The notes below the pieces were generated by a model, which had not been told where the DNA came from, ran no database searches, and saw only the letters and a list, made by a program, of their open reading frames with translations. The translations under genes and the position numbers were made by a program. Below, piece after piece: positions 1-13,746 of a DNA stretch of 64,000 nucleotides. How positions within the stretch are numbered: the stretch's first letter is position 1; every line of letters begins with the position of its first letter. This DNA comes from Knoxdaviesia capensis (Eukaryota > Ascomycota > Sordariomycetes > Microascales > Gondwanamycetaceae), in the NCBI GenBank assembly GCA_001510575.1, contig LNGK01000008.1, positions 4,143,541 through 4,207,540 on the forward strand, written 5' to 3'.

Positions 1-73
1 CAGTAGGTTTAGCTGAACTTTCATCTCGATATCTCTGATCAGCCTAGAACGGGGCTCTCTACTGTACAGTGTA

Positions 74-91
74 TCTCTCTCTCTCTCTCTC
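74..91. repeat. (TC)9 microsatellite
   Basis: This is an uninterrupted TC dinucleotide run inside a longer CT-rich tract that extends to about 115. Confidence 0.9.
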
Positions 92-879
92 CTCTCTTTC
101 TCCTCTGTCTCTCGTTAGGGTATGCGGGCCGGATCATGAAGAACGAGTGAGGGACGGTTTACACGATGGAACTGAAGCCACGTTGTCTGCACGATGACTG
201 ACTCCCCCCTTTTTCTTATCACACCCGGAAAAAGAACATAGCGAGACACATGTTGGTGGCCTCACTGCTCCAGCCTGCCGGCTGATCTCGCGGCTCTTCG
301 ATGCTTAAGACTCTTTCTCTTCTTAGGTTCAAGCATGCTCTGACAAATGGGTATGTTACAACGTGAAGCCGAGAACGACTTTATAAGCCCACAATCGGCA
401 TGTGGAGACAGTCCAGCAAAGAGCGAGAGAGACACCGAAGACCAAAAAGCACGCCTTTTGCCCAGCAGGAACCAACAGACCGACTATGCCGTAATGAAAG
501 CCCCGGACATGTCCGAAGAGGGTCACACAGTACGCGCGTGAGACGGGCCATGAGAAAGCTTCGCTGCACTGGAGTACGACCCGGCCAAGAAGATAATGAA
601 CGTGCAAAAGAGCAGCAACAGGCAGAGGAGAGGGAGACTATGTCAAAAAACAGGCCTCAAATAACAACCTTTCGATTCTTGCAGCTTTTAGTTTACGTGA
701 CTATGACTTTGAAATTCTTGCTACCACGATAGCGCATCTTCAACGGATTGTGCGTGTGGACAGGGATGGCGTGAGAGCGGGCCGGGGGTGGCTCAGCGAA
801 GAAGACAAATACAACAAGGGGACGGCGGAAAAGAGATTTGAACGAGAGAGAAGAGGCATCTATTGCAGGAGGAAAATAA

Positions 880-936
880 GACACAGAAAAAAAGACACAG
901 AAAAAAAAGACAGAAAAAAAGAGACAGAAAAAAAAC
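880..936 (+). repeat. A-rich tandem repeat (GACA[CA]GA8 type)
   Basis: About four imperfect units of GACACAG or GACAG, each followed by 7-8 adenines, stand in tandem. The tract is purine-rich and shows no coding signal. Confidence 0.75.
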
Positions 937-1597
937 AAGAGGACCAACCGTGACGGTCCTATCGATATTGGACCATGATATTGATTCCCCTTTTCGCCCT
1001 CACACGTTGACGTTTCATTGCAAGCATTGGCAGCGGCGGCGGAAAAGAAAAGCAGAACCCCGTCCTCATCTTGTTCTCATCATCCTCTTGTGACTTGACG
1101 TAATACGCACGACCGAGAGGGAGATAGGAGAAGGCTCCGGAATAAATGGACTGTTGGGGATCAAGTGACGATGTGCAAAAAGTCATAATCGGGAGCCGTA
1201 AAGACCTGGTATCCACACTGCTGAAGACCTGTGAAATAGTGAATTATGAGAAGAAGCGAGATAAAGAGAGAGAGCGAGAGAACAAAGAATCCCTCCCTCT
1301 CTCCCTGTCCCTAAGCGAGCGAGACCTGGATGGAATGGACCTGGACCCAATTTTTGGCTTTATTATTATTATTTCAATTGTTTTTTCTGCTGTCCTGATC
1401 CCTGTTCCGGGCCCGACAGTTTGGTAACGGCTTATCCTACCCTTGAAGAGGGGAAAAAGAGAAAATCGCTGTTGGCATTGTAACGGTGTCAGTGGAGAAG
1501 AACGAAGAAAAAAAAATAAAAATGGGTGGGTGGGTCTCCGAATTGGGGATAGGCAGACTCTCTAGGGTGATTGAGAGTGAGAAGACGAAGAGAATGA

Positions 1598-1618
1598 AGA
1601 GAGAGAGAGAGAGAGAGA
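1598..1618 (+). repeat. (GA)n microsatellite
   Basis: This is a GA dinucleotide run of about ten units in non-coding DNA. Confidence 0.9.
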
Positions 1619-4600
1619 CAGGAAGAGTTGAAGGATTCTTTCGTCGTGCTTGCTTTTCTGGCAGTCTTTTTCGAAGACCGAAGGCAGCGGCTTCGGCCTC
1701 ATCGATTCACATGCAGACATCGCCTTGAAGATATCTCTTTCATGGCCGATATCCCGGTCTCCCTGGCTTCCGCTGAATATGCTATCCCTCCTGGATATTT
1801 CACAACGCATCATATACTGTGCGGGCAATACTGTGGGAACCAACCGCATAGATAACGGCCCATAATACGTGCCCGATGCCGTCTCCCCATCACTGCCTAT
1901 CCAACCCGTGGTCCATGCACTCACTATGTAATATCTGAGGATTTGTAACTATTTCACACAGTCTCACATTTCTTTCGTGCTCCCTCCCTCCCTCCCAACT
2001 TCAAGGCCCGTCCCGTCCGTCAACACAAAATCTGCCAAAATGCTGTAAGACATACGACAGAGACGAAAGAAAGAGACAGAGAAGGTGAGAGCGGCGCTCC
2101 TCGTGGTGCGCCGGGCACACGACAGAGACATTCGGAGGCCAAACCCTACTGTCCACGCAAGCCGGTAACCCTAGACAGCTGACAACCTCCACCTCCTGGT
2201 CCTTGGCCGCCGACAAGGTGCCGCCAGCCGAGGACACAATGTTCCAGATCCATTGGCGCCTGGAAGATCGTCCGTCTCTGCCTGTCCTGTCGATTTAGGG
2301 AGGTCGAGGGGGAGAGAAATGGGGGTCCCCATCAACCTGTCATCTTCATCTTCCCCCCTCCCTAAAAAGGTGATCCTGACAAACAAGCCATGGACACGAT
2401 GTCTTGGACAGAAGACAACCCCCGCCGCTTCTTAGATCGTGTTACATTTACTCTAAACCCAACAGGGGGACCCAACGACATATGGACTTCTGAAATCTCT
2501 TTCTTCTCTTTATTTTCCTGTTCCCTCGTGAAGATGATTGTCCGTCCCATCGAAGATAACGTGTGCCGGGCACCACCTCGGCATCCTCCTCCCACAGCAT
2601 CGCGGTGTGCAATGGAAGATTGCGGGACGCGGCTATACGGAACTTCGTAAACTCCCGGCCAGGAAATTGTGGTTGGAATAGTTTATATGCACTCATACAA
2701 CTCCCAATTTCTTTTTTTTTTCTCGACGGTTTGTTTTGAGGAATATATAAACAACCAAAGATACAGGGTTGTTCCCGTTCACACCACGCCCCCCCCAACA
2801 GCGCTTGTGTGGCGTTGTCATTCGTGAGCCATCTTGCAGCTCAGCGGCTGTTTAGCAGCAGCACCCCCATGCTAGCGGGCGTCTGTGTGAAGTAATATTT
2901 GTTGTCTGTGTGTCCAAACGGGAGAAAGTGTGTGTGTGAGTGTGTTTGTTGGCCGGAATCCGCCACATAATCTGGTTGTTCACCTTGCTGCACTGCACAC
3001 CCAAAAGAGCGCGAGTTTGGCGTTTCCAGCTCCTAGATGCAGCAACCGACCGGCAAAGCTGGCCGGGTTGTGTTGGTTTTGTTGGCTACGGAGTATTACC
3101 CACTTCCCTTTTATTTCCCTTCTCACAAGCCGCGCACCGCCCCGAAGCGCACTGGGGGGTGGAGGGGGCAAAGAGGAGGGCCACCATAAACGCCATGATT
3201 GAAGAGGATCCGTGCCTAAAGGTGAAAGATACTATATGGTGCAGATGCAATATAAAATATACTGGCAGAGAAAGGGAGGAAAGGAAAAGGGGGCCTGGGC
3301 GGAAACAGAAAAAAAAAGAAAAAAAGAAAAAGAAACGCCACGTTCGTCCCATCTCCCGATGGCGTTTACAGCTTTTGCGTGCGTGATTACACCCACGGGA
3401 CAGACACTCAAGAGACAAGATTTTCTTTGGCTGGTCCAGCACACAGGTTACTGGATAATACGAGCAGACGCTAGAAGGGGACGACTGAGAGAACTGAAAC
3501 TGGGGATATTACTGGGGAGTCAACGAACAGCGGCGGTGAGACACAGAAGGGAGCATTTTCGAGGCCTGCAATTCCTGGGTTGGTTTAGATACGGTGGATA
3601 TCCGGATACTGGGAGGAAAAGGCGGCCTGTTTACACATGATACGGCGGCGTTGGACCTGCCGATCTTTTTTTTCCCTTTCTTTTTCGTTCTTTGCTTTTG
3701 GCGGTGGGCGAGTAGGTAGATCGGAATAGCGAGGCCAGGCTGACACGGCTGGCCGCCGGATTTCGAGCGAGACAGACTGCACACACAAACCAAAAAAGAA
3801 AACCCCCCCAAAAAAACCAAAAAAAGTAAAGGGGGAGGACGTGGCCAACCAACAACAGGGTATACGGCGCCCAGCACCGCAGAGAAGAGAAAAAAAACAG
3901 GAACACAGAAAAAGAAGAGGGCATCACCAGATGTTCGACCAAACGAGGGAGCGAAAGAGGACAAGGCAACGAGCCACGGGAGTATTCGGCATCGGGGGCT
4001 TCCCTCCTCTTCACCACCGGAAAAAGCAAGAATAATAAAAGCTAGGCAAATTGGCTTTCCAAGCACAAAAAAGAAAAGACAAGGCAAAAAAAAAAAGTCC
4101 TACCACTCTCGCTCAACCTGAGATTGAGGCAAATCATGCAGGCAAGAACGACCGAGAAAGAAGAGAAAAAATTGCGAGAAGGATCCGCCCATTTACCAGC
4201 TGGTCGGTAACGAGGCGGTTGGGGCTTTTAACTTTTTTTTCCCTCTCCTCCTCCTTCCGACCTGCTTTTGCCTGCTGGTGTTATATCGGCACGCCGCAAG
4301 ATAGCATGTGGGCACATATCTAGTTTTATTTGATTGCACTGGACTGTGTAGATTAACATTTCACGGTTACAACCTGTATGTGGCGTAGCCTGGACGTTGA
4401 CAGGTTTATTCAAGCGGGTGTGTCTGTCTGTTTATTTGAGGTGGTCAGGTTCGTGTCCGAGGGCCGAAACATGGTCCCGTTTCTTATTCACTGAAGGGGG
4501 GGGGGTCCACTAATATCTAATATAGGTCTACTGAGCTACCACGTCCTCTTACTCCATATTGCCCTCCCGGAGACTCTATAATCCGCACATCGTAGCACCC

Positions 4601-5040
4601 ACGTATACTCCACGCTGGGGGGCACTCAAGTTCGGTAGACTTGCTGTGCCCTTCTCCGACTTGTGTATGTACATTAGATGCCGTCCCACACACACCAACT
4701 GAACTTTGGCCAGCGTGTTGGTTGTTTGCCCCGAAGGATTCATATGTTAAGCGCCCATCTGTCGACAGGTCCCCCAGCCAGTCACATTGTATCATAGTGC
4801 CGTTCGCGAGCATATCCATGCTGTCCACCCTCTGATACAGTCACAATTGGCACGGCTTTGGCCAGATGCTCTCCAGATATATGTGCTGGAGAATCTGGCC
4901 GGCCGTGGAGTCACCTGCCCGATGGAGAAAGAGATCCACGGCATACAACCTCAATGTGTCGTATTTTCGCCTCCCTTCACATCTTTCCTTCCTCTGGAGA
5001 TCTACCGCCCCTAAAACACGCCGTCCACGCTTTGCTTTTT

Positions 5041-5060
5041 CTTCTTCTTCTTCTTCTTCT
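5041..5060 (+). repeat. (CTT)n microsatellite
   Basis: This is a run of CTT triplets, just under seven units. No open frame with family motifs uses it. Confidence 0.9.
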
Positions 5061-8000
5061 GCTTGTTTTTCTTCACTCCCTCCCACGCCTCTGCCTCGGA
5101 GATATGCCCCGAGTAGGGACGGCTTGTAGGAAGGAGTCAACGGGGGGGCATGACGGTGTAAAGTGGATGACGCGTGAATTGATTGAGATTGCCATGTGCT
5201 GAGGGCGGGAGCCCTTTATTCGATGATCCGGGAGGGAGACAGACCCTTCATATCCCGTATATTGTGCTCAGGCCCGGTGCATCTAGATTTCGCTATAATG
5301 GCCCCAAGTATAACTCTGACTTGTATATACGGCGTAGCAGACAAGCTACTAACTTTTGGCTGGTCACGCCCTCCGAAGGCACACTTCGCACGATCGTGTC
5401 GACTTGCTTGTCTTCCTAGTAACCTATATCCGATCAAAAGTCATCGACTCAGCGAGCAAGGATGTGGCTAAGCAGACAAAAAACAATATTGGGGGTATAT
5501 GTCATTTTGCGCAGTATCCGGCAAGGTTGGACAAGACCTAACATCTCTTCTTGAGGTGCATTCTTCGCTATACAACTCCGCCATGTGAGAGTAACATGCA
5601 ACACATTCACATGATTTGACAGTCTGACAAGGCGGCTAGGGCGAGAAGTTCCAGGCACAGCGAGCGATGTGAGAGGCGTGAGTTACACGCTTCTTGAAAA
5701 CAACCCCCATCCCCCCCAAAAGATTTTTTTTAAAAAGAATTCAGGGCCTGTGCCGGGCTTCGCCTCCCTGTCTGTGCATTTTGACCGAAGGTAGGCGTGG
5801 GGATATCAGCTACTAGCCCCCCGTACTGTTCAGTGTTGAGCCTAGCGAGGCTAGTAATGTGTAGCTTAGGTAGAGCTCGCTCTTAGCCTTTTCTTCTCTG
5901 CCCTTCGAAAAGGACGCAAAATGTGACAGAACAGGGACCGATGGACATGGATCAGCCGAAGCCTAGGAAGAAAAAAGGCCCAGTAGCGAAGGGAGGAAAA
6001 GCGAGAACAAACAAATTCATTTTTTTATATTTTATTCACAGTGATCCAGGGGATTCCCGGTTGGCTGTTGTCTCCTCTTCGACCCACTCTCGCCCATCCG
6101 CTCTCACTCACTCACATGGTCTTTTGCTCAGGCTTTCTACCCTCTTTCGCTTTCTTCAGCCCTGTGTGTTTCTCTCGCTCGTCTTTGTGCTTTGCAGGCC
6201 CGTAGGAACAGTTTGAGAGAGGCCAGCAAGCGTCGTCTCTGGGTGAGATTGACGGTGCGTCGGTGTGGTGTTGTTGTGCCTTCATTTGGCCAGAATCCGG
6301 AGCCAGATCCTCTATTAGATCTAGGCATCTGTAGCTATGTTGTTCCATATATAGCTAATCTAGGGCTCTGTGGTGCACTGACTTGACACTCGCGGACGCA
6401 GGACCCTACCGTATCACTGTCTCCCGAGTTTATGGCCGGGAAGGCGAGGCAGACTGAGGGGCGGAAGGGTCTGGTAGGAGGAAGTCGCTGGTGTGATACT
6501 CGACTGACCGAGATCCTTCCACTGATAGGATCGAGTCCTTCTTTTCTGGCAAGCTCTCGCTCCCGGTCTCCGTCTCTCTCGGTGTAGGATCATATATGAA
6601 TGAGCCTTGCACAGTGCCTCCGTCAGCCACTCTTTCCGTCGGTCACTGACCTAGACGAAACGAAAGTGCCACTCGCCTCTTTCCATCGCGGAGTCCTCCC
6701 CCGATCGGCTGTATTTTTCACCATCTCAGAGGCGCGTAGGCATCGTGTATCTAGGTTCGTACATATAGTCTACAAGATCTCATATCTCCCTATGCATCTG
6801 CTCCTGATCCGCTTCTCTTTTACGCCCATCTCAGGTCCCCATCCGTTGGTGTGTGTGGCTTCTTGTTAGTTAGCCCGGCCTTCGTTCTCCGACCCACACT
6901 CCCACACTCGCTCACACCCTCAGCATTTTCTGCCTCTCTTTTTCTTTTTGCTAACTCACAGGTTGCACTTCTCTTCGCGAGCGTTTCCTCACTCCCCGGC
7001 GCATCTATTCGTCTCCTTCTCTCTCTTCCTCTCTCTCTCTTCCCCCCTCTTAGGCCAAATCACCACCAATATTGACGCCACCCGCTTGCAGTATCTTGCT
7101 CTTCTTCGCCCTCTCTCTGTGTCTCCTGCTCTCACCATATCTCTCCCTCAGTGCTTCCTTCGTCTTCCCCTACTTACACTCCAACTTCCACAACCTGCTC
7201 TCGTCCGGTTATATATCCCTCCTCCCTGCCAGCATCCTCAACTGATCTCTTTGAAACCGCCAAACGGGGGACGTGCCCAGTCTGACATCGAAAACCACCG
7301 GCACCCCAATAACTGGCCAACGATTACTCGAACAGATCCACCACCAACATTAATACACGCCCCCCCTCCTTAGATTTAGCTTTGTGTGGACGAAACCCGG
7401 TCAACTCTTAAATATCCTTTATTCCGATCTTCTTTTTGGGTTAAAAAAAAAAGAAGAAGGCCCAGTCTTGCCCTGCAAGTCGTCACTAAAACACGCCTCT
7501 CTCTGCAAATCTGGCCACCATCTGGACTTATCCACACTCCCCCTCCAACATTGTCTTCTCCTCCACCCTCTCTGCCTGTCTATTATAGTCTGGCCTCGTT
7601 TTCTTCACTCCCACACAACCTCTCTCACTTTCTCTCCGTCTCTCTTACCGATCCTCTCCCTCCTCCGATAGCTCGCTGTTGTCTTGCCCTTGGCATTCCT
7701 TCTGCTGCCTCTTCTGCTTGTAAAGCCGTCCGGCCAATTTCTTAACATCCTTTTTTCCTTCTTCTTCATATTCTTCAGTAAGTAAAGGGCCACATCATTC
7801 TATTCGCCTATCTAGCGACTCGACACTTTGCCGCCTCAGATCCTTGCAGTAGCTACTACACTTTGCTCCTTCCCTCGCCAAAAAAGATACCACACCACCT
7901 CTAAAAAAACCACCACCCCCTTCCTTCCCTTTCCCCCTCCTCATTGTCTGCACTTTCCTTGCACAGGTATCCAGACCCATACCTGCCTTGTACCCATTCA

Positions 8001-8225
8001 TATCCGCCTGTTCCTGGGGTATTCTCACTTCTACACCACAATATATATAATCCAGACTAGCCCATCTTCATTGCTGTCTCTCTTTCCCACCCACTTCTTC
8101 CACTCTTATATCAAAAAGTCTCTATAACCTCCAACGACCCCATACAATCTTTCTTCAATTGATCTCGAAATATATCTCCATCGATCATCTTTCTCCATCT
8201 TGCTGTCTTACTCTGGTCGACTCTC

Positions 8226-8243
8226 TTTTTATTTTTATTTTTA
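8226..8243 (+). repeat. (TTTTTA)3 tandem repeat
   Basis: There are three perfect TTTTTA units in the presumed 5' leader of the Myb/HTH-like gene. Confidence 0.85.
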
Positions 8244-8524
8244 TACCTGCACTCTTACTCTTGCATATCTCCTTTGCATAATCACTTTTCTGGTTTGGCC
8301 CTGATCCATATAGGAATCGTATCACATCTTCGTCACTTCTCCTATTCTCTCACAACGAAAGACTTGCTGATAGGAGACAGACATCTCTTCGACTTCCTAT
8401 TCAACCCTTTCTTCTGATATCTTGCCTTGACTCATTGCCTGTGTCAACTCTCTCGCCATTCTCTCATTGGGTGCAATCATCTCCCAGCTGATTGACTGCA
8501 CAAACACACTCGGCGTCTTCTGCT

Positions 8525-9919
8525 ATGACACGGAGGCTTCCTTATTTGCCTCAGCGGGCGAACACCACAGGATCCGACAGATTAACCGTTTCATCCTCAG
8601 CAATGTCATCCTCCGATACTCCCCCCCGGATGGCAATTGACTTTCTCTTGGGAGATAGCAATGGCAGTTACCAACGAGACGAGTATTGCGACGACTATGC
8701 CGACGACCGATCCAGCAGCCACGATGATGGTGATTCGTACGACGGAATGGCTGTCGATGGCCAGACGTCCGCATCTGTATCGACAATGACTGGCTCTCCG
8801 TCAGCCTATGCCGTTCCCTCTGCCGAGGACAGCCAGTACGCCAGCGACAGCCACTACCACAACTACGACCAGTACTACCATCGCTATGACCGCAGTCTGT
8901 CTGCCGATATGCTGTCATCCGCCTCCCATCACCCTGTCTCGCGCCATTTACAGTCCTCTTTTGGGTCTACCGTGCATCAGCGTACGTCTAGTGTTCCTTC
9001 GAGTGGTGTTGTGTAGACTGTACTGACGGAGGCTTGGGGATTGGCGCCTTTCCCTCTGATCTCTTATAACACCGCGACCTGCCATTCCCCTGCAAGGCCA
9101 CCAATCACTCCGAAGTGCTGTTATAAAACGCTAATCCTCTGGTTTCTTTTCCTGAATCTAGAACCATATACCCAGGTGCAAGGAGGACCTCTTCCTCCCA
9201 TCCGAGATCTTCTCCCGCCACCTGGTGTGTCTTCATCCTCAACCTCACACCACATGGGCATGATGGGCTCTGGAAGTGGTGGTAGCATGGGTCTGGGAGG
9301 AATAGACATGGACGGCAGTGGCAGCAGCATGCCGGATTCTCCGCGGGGCATACCGGTGCGCCGCCTTCACCGGGCCATTAAACCCCGCTACAACAAGGAG
9401 TATACCGCCGAACAAATCCACTTCTGCCTGTATACCTTCATCGACAAGAAAGTCAGCTGGACCGAGACGCTTGAACGTTACATGCGCGAGTTCCCTGGCG
9501 AGGTCAACCGCGGCACCGCTGGCCTGCAGGGTGTTATGTACCGCGAGAACAAGGTGTTCCCGCGTACCGATAGAAATGGCGATCTTGTCTACAACTCCAC
9601 GCTCGAAAGATTTGAGACGTTCCATTTCCCCATTCGCCAGCAGGGTGATAAGATTGGGCTCTTGGACCGCTATCCCGACATGGCTCTCGAGTACCCATGG
9701 GTTGACCCCGTGGACAAGCAACGGATTGGAGAGCGAGGTGAGTTATGCCACGGCAAACCGTGATTTCCTGATTTCTTATTCTTCTTTGATCTAACGTCGT
9801 ATGGATAATTTCTTCTAGGCCGTCGCCACCAATTCCAACGTCAACAGGCCGTGCACCGCCGCCGCGCTCTCGAGTCTCTCCCCAGCCCAACTCCCAGCCC
9901 GCGTCTGGAGCGTTTATGA
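8525..9919 (+). CDS. Myb/HTH-like fungal regulator (putative)
   Basis: There are three exons: 8525-8981, 9162-9737 and 9819-9919. Phases agree and the introns have clean GTACGT..TAG and GTGAGT..TAG ends. The product is 377 aa. The N-terminal 200 residues are Ser/Asp/Tyr-rich and low in complexity. A short PIRDLLPPP motif lies near residue 165. Residues about 225-345 form the conserved-looking part: a helical block (YTAEQIHFCLYTF, then KVSWTETLERYMREFP, then GLQGVMYREN) resembling the Myb-like helix-turn-helix of fungal developmental regulators, followed by GLLDRYPDMALEYPWVDP. The tail is basic. The start is the first ATG in frame; upstream in-frame codons lack ATG. The very long upstream region fits a regulated developmental gene. 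Family placement is inference from pattern; the exon structure is seen directly. Confidence 0.8.
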
Positions 9920-11071
9920 CGCCAGGACGCGGCAATGCCGGAGGCTTCTATAGCCGGCTTTGCCGCACGGTATCGACAATGAGCGTGCAGCACCGCTCTA
10001 TGGAGACTGACTTCTGCTCCAGAACCACAGAAGTCGTCGAAGACTCAACCTGAAACCACAATTGTGGCCAATTTCCACAGATTTCCAGAGGCTTCGGCCA
10101 TGCGGTTCTAGACATATCAAGTTGGCATGACTTCTTTGTCGACTTTGGGTATCCCAAGCCCACGTACTAATGCTAGAGACTGAAATATGATCTCTGCCAA
10201 CCTTTAGCTACTCGGGCCACTCATCGAAATAGTCCAAGGGGGCGAGTATACCTCCCTGAGAAGGCGCTTTTTCAACATAGATTTGGCTTTACTCTCCCCG
10301 CGAGTATACATGTGCCTCTTTACCCTTGCTGTCTTGCGTGAATTGATATACACTTCAATTCTGCGTCATGTATTACTTTCTCTCTGATTTTACCTGTTCT
10401 TATATTTCTTTTGGAACTCGTGACACTTATGGATAGCCTTCTTTTTCTTGATTTTCTTTTCTTTTTGGTTACGGATACGTATGTACTGGATTTTCATGTT
10501 CGGCTTGAGTTCGATATCTTGGGTAATACTTGACTGGTACGTGCTTGGAATATTATTGTGTATTTTGGTATTTTCTGGTAGTTTCGGCAATGATTGGGAT
10601 ATATTTTAGCTCTATTTGTCCTGATACGATATATCATGTTTCTACACTCTTAGGTGGTAGTTAGTTATTCTATCTGGCTTTGGATCTGATGGAGTTATAT
10701 TGCCTTACATTGTTGGATAGTATGCCTTTGCAAAAACGGGCCAGTACTTTGTCCGTTGTGAATAGTTGATGAGAGAGGATACTGGGATTGGATATCAGGA
10801 TTGGATGTAGTATTCCTGTTATAATTGCACTATTTCTATTGATTTGAGAAATATGCATGGTATGTGAATCATATGATTTGAGATGACAGTCTTGATTTTG
10901 TGTGTAGATTCTATTTCCAATCTACCAACAACCTGTTCCTCTCAGGCTCTAGTTCGATTGGGGGGAATTATGGGAAATGAAAAAGGAAATGACAGCGATG
11001 CAAAACGCGCGCTCTAGAATAAAGCCAAATAGTAACCAGGAGATAAACATTTCAGGGTGGGTAAGTGTCGA
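9920..11071. other. Intergenic: 3' flanks of convergent genes
   Basis: This AT-richer non-coding stretch lies between the Myb/HTH-like gene (+) and iwr1 (-). It probably holds both 3' UTRs. The only open frames are lysine- or isoleucine-rich artefacts of A/T tracts. Confidence 0.6.
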
Positions 11072-12714
11072 TTACACACCCCCAAGCCGGCGATTATACC
11101 GCCGAATCCGCCGCAGAACGGCCTCATCGCTGCCGCCCAGGCCCCCACCACCACTGGCCTCATCGTCCGAGTGCACCATCGCACCGAAGTCGTCGTCGGC
11201 GTCCGAGTCGCTGAAATTGGCGGCATCGTGTACTAGGTCGTATTCCTCGTCGTCGGGATCAATGCGGCCACCGGCACCGCGGGCACGCCGGTGAAAATAC
11301 GTGGCGGGCCCGCCGTCCTCGGCATCCGACGAGTCGTTGCCGGCGTCTTCATCGGGGTAATCGTTCGCATAGTAGTTTTCCGCGTTCTCGTCCTCGTCGT
11401 CGAGGCCGAACTCGTCATCAGAGTCCGGGCCCTCCGATGTGAAGAACAGTTCCTGCTCTTCGGTGGCGACGACGATCTGGCCAATCTGGTGGCGCGGGAT
11501 GTCGGCGGTGAGCACGTGGGCGGGGACCAGGAAGTACTCTTCCATGACGTAGTCGTCGGAGTCGTCGGAGTCGGAGTGCGGGCCTTCGGGCCCGGATTTG
11601 GCGTCTTTGGGTTTCTTGGGCTGCGGTGCGGCGGGTGTGGGATGGGCATTGGCGGCAGCGGCGGCGAGGTCGGCGGCGATTTGCTGGTCCGCCCATTGGG
11701 CCATCTCTGCGGCACGTGCTTCGGTCATGTCGTCCGCCGGGGCCGCGATTGATGTTGCCGCCGGGGCCGGTGTGGCACTGTGTGCCGGGTCTCCGGCCAT
11801 CTCGACATCGCGGGCTGGCGAACTCGGCGTGGGGTCGGTCGGCTTGGGCTTGGGGCGGATACGGCTCGTGGCTCCGGGGCGTTTCAGCGAGCGGGACGAC
11901 GTGCCAGCATCTGCACTCTTCGGAGCCGCGGTCGCCGCCGAACCGAGCTCGTCCGCGGTAGCACGGACAGGCTGCTTGGAATCCTTCGAGCGCTCGACGA
12001 ACACCACAGCGGCCTGTCTACGGCGCTTGGTGACCCGGCCCGCGCCCGCCGGACCTCCAGCAATCGGCCGCCGGTACGCAGACGCCGCGGCCGCACCGCC
12101 GTCCAGCCGGAGAATCTCCGAGTCTTCCTTCGAGAGGTGGAACATGCGGTGTGAGGGATAGTTGCTGTCGTCCGCAGTAGCGGCAGATGTGCCCGATTCA
12201 TACGACAGGCGGCGCTTGGAGCGGCTGGGCGTATCCGGGACGGTGGTGTGCACACCCACGGCGGAACTCCCAGGCTGGGGGCCGCCGGCGCCGGCCTCAG
12301 CCCGGCGGAGCTGGCGTTCCCAGCGCAGCTCATCGCCGGGGTTGGAGGAGTGGATCACGGGGCGTCGGACATCGTGGTGCGGGCGCAGCGGCGGCGGCGG
12401 TGGGGCGGTCGGGACTACGGGGGACGGCTCGCCGGCAGCGAGCTTGCGTTGGTAGACCCAGTTGGAGCCACTTCGCTGGCGTTTGATCTTGGCGTCGATT
12501 TCTGGATACACGGCGAGACGAGACACCACGGATGGCTGCGTTAGTTGCGTTTGTGTCGCACGGGAGAGCGGTCGTTGTCACGGCAGCCGCCAAACACACA
12601 TGCGGGATGGGAGAAAGCGGGCGAGGGAGGGGGGGCAACTCAACTGAGAAACGCCACGGGCGCCTCGTCGTCGCGCTTGCGCTTGATGCGGATGACGTCG
12701 GGAGGGAGCGACAT
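11072..12714 (-). CDS. iwr1: Iwr1, RNA polymerase II nuclear import factor
   Basis: There are two exons on the minus strand, 12645-12714 and 11072-12501, giving 499 aa. Exon 1 encodes MSLPPDVIRIKRKRDDEAP, the hallmark N-terminus of fungal Iwr1 (a basic bipartite NLS-like segment). It joins in phase 1 to exon 2 and reads on into SGSNWVYQRK. The middle is a long disordered Ala/Pro-rich linker. The C-terminal third carries the acidic Iwr1 domain: YVMEEYFLVPAH, then DEDENAENYYANDYPDEDAG. In yeast, Iwr1 binds assembled RNA polymerase II and directs it into the nucleus. The acceptor CCAG at 12502 was chosen because it restores frame; the more obvious GCAG at 12536 does not. The identity is confident; the intron is well supported but not proven by transcript data. 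Confidence 0.92.
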
Positions 12715-13746
12715 CTTCTTTCTCGGTCACTCGTTACTCTGGAATGGAAGGCTATGTGGAGAACTTGCTGTGGAAGGAAAGGGGAGAAGGAGAAGGAAAA
12801 AGCTCTGAGAATAAGAGGATGCGTCTTTGTGGGGGTTTTTTTTGTTGACTTTCTGATAGCTACCGAGTGCACGTGATCTGGCGGGTACGTGCGTCATACA
12901 AAAACATCACAGGAAGAGAACGCCAAGACAAACGAGAGTGCTTGAGATTTTCGTTTGTTCGTTTTTTCAGAGCGCCAAAATCCCGAACCTGGACGCCCCG
13001 GGCCGTTGCGCCTTTGGCAAAAAGCATGATCTGACAAACGCTAAAAAAAAAAATATCATACTTTGCCGCGAAGCGGTTGGCGTTTGACCGCGTCTATTGA
13101 CTGACTATCTGACGCCATAGAGAGACAAGCGATGCAACGCAGGCTATTCGAGCATCTTGTTTTTCTTTGCTTTTCGGTCACACTATGTGGCTATCTCTCG
13201 CTTTGAAGCCGGCATCATGGGCTTCATCAGATTTGCCGTGTTCGGGGGTGGGGCTCTTATCCCGGGCGGCGAAAGTGGACCCTGTCAGCCCGTCTTAGCG
13301 GATGAATAACCACCTCTATGAATCACCACTTACATAAACCCAAACACCTAACGTGCAATCCGACCTGATGGCAAGCACAAAGTTAGCCTTTGCCCATCTC
13401 CTTCCCCTCTCCCACTGTCGAACCTTTCAACCGACTCGCCAGCCAACGAAGAGCCCGAACGGCCTATCTTCATTCGGTGCCGGCCAAAAGTCGACACGGC
13501 ATACGGGCGTCCCCGGCTTTCCGCGCGCCTTACCGTTTCCATCGATACCGGCCGGTCGTTACTGACTCGCCAAAATGCATACATCGCAACTGACTCGCCA
13601 GCTCCAATAGATGAGGATGTGGTATTCGGCGCATAGCCGGCCGTCCATGTAGAGGAAGGTTTTCCATCCCACTTCCCAACCTTAGAAACCATCATCTTTC
13701 ACCCCTCATCCTTCACAGTTCATTTCTCATTTCCATTTTCAATTTA

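Larger units (their letters stand above)
1..8524. other. Gene-poor stretch, then pyrimidine-rich leader
   Basis: No convincing gene is visible. Open frames are short, lack family motifs and mostly reflect GA/CT or poly-A composition. Simple tracts include (TC)n near 74, an A-rich GACAGA tandem near 880-936, (GA)n near 1598 and (CTT)n at 5041. From about 6,860 to 8,520 the + strand becomes strongly C/T-rich. That is usual for the promoter and long 5' leader of a fungal gene and points to the gene starting at 8,525. A donor-like GTAAGTA at 7778 suggests the leader may contain an intron, but this is inference. Confidence 0.6.

Noticed and set aside
5923..6216. A 97-codon frame containing MDMDQPKPRKKKGP
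   Set aside because: The basic start is attractive, but the rest is Ser/Leu-rich translation of CT tracts with no intron signals or conserved end.
12530..12644. Use of the GCAG acceptor at 12536 for iwr1
   Set aside because: It would put exon 2 out of frame with the diagnostic exon 1. The acceptor at 12502 restores the frame.
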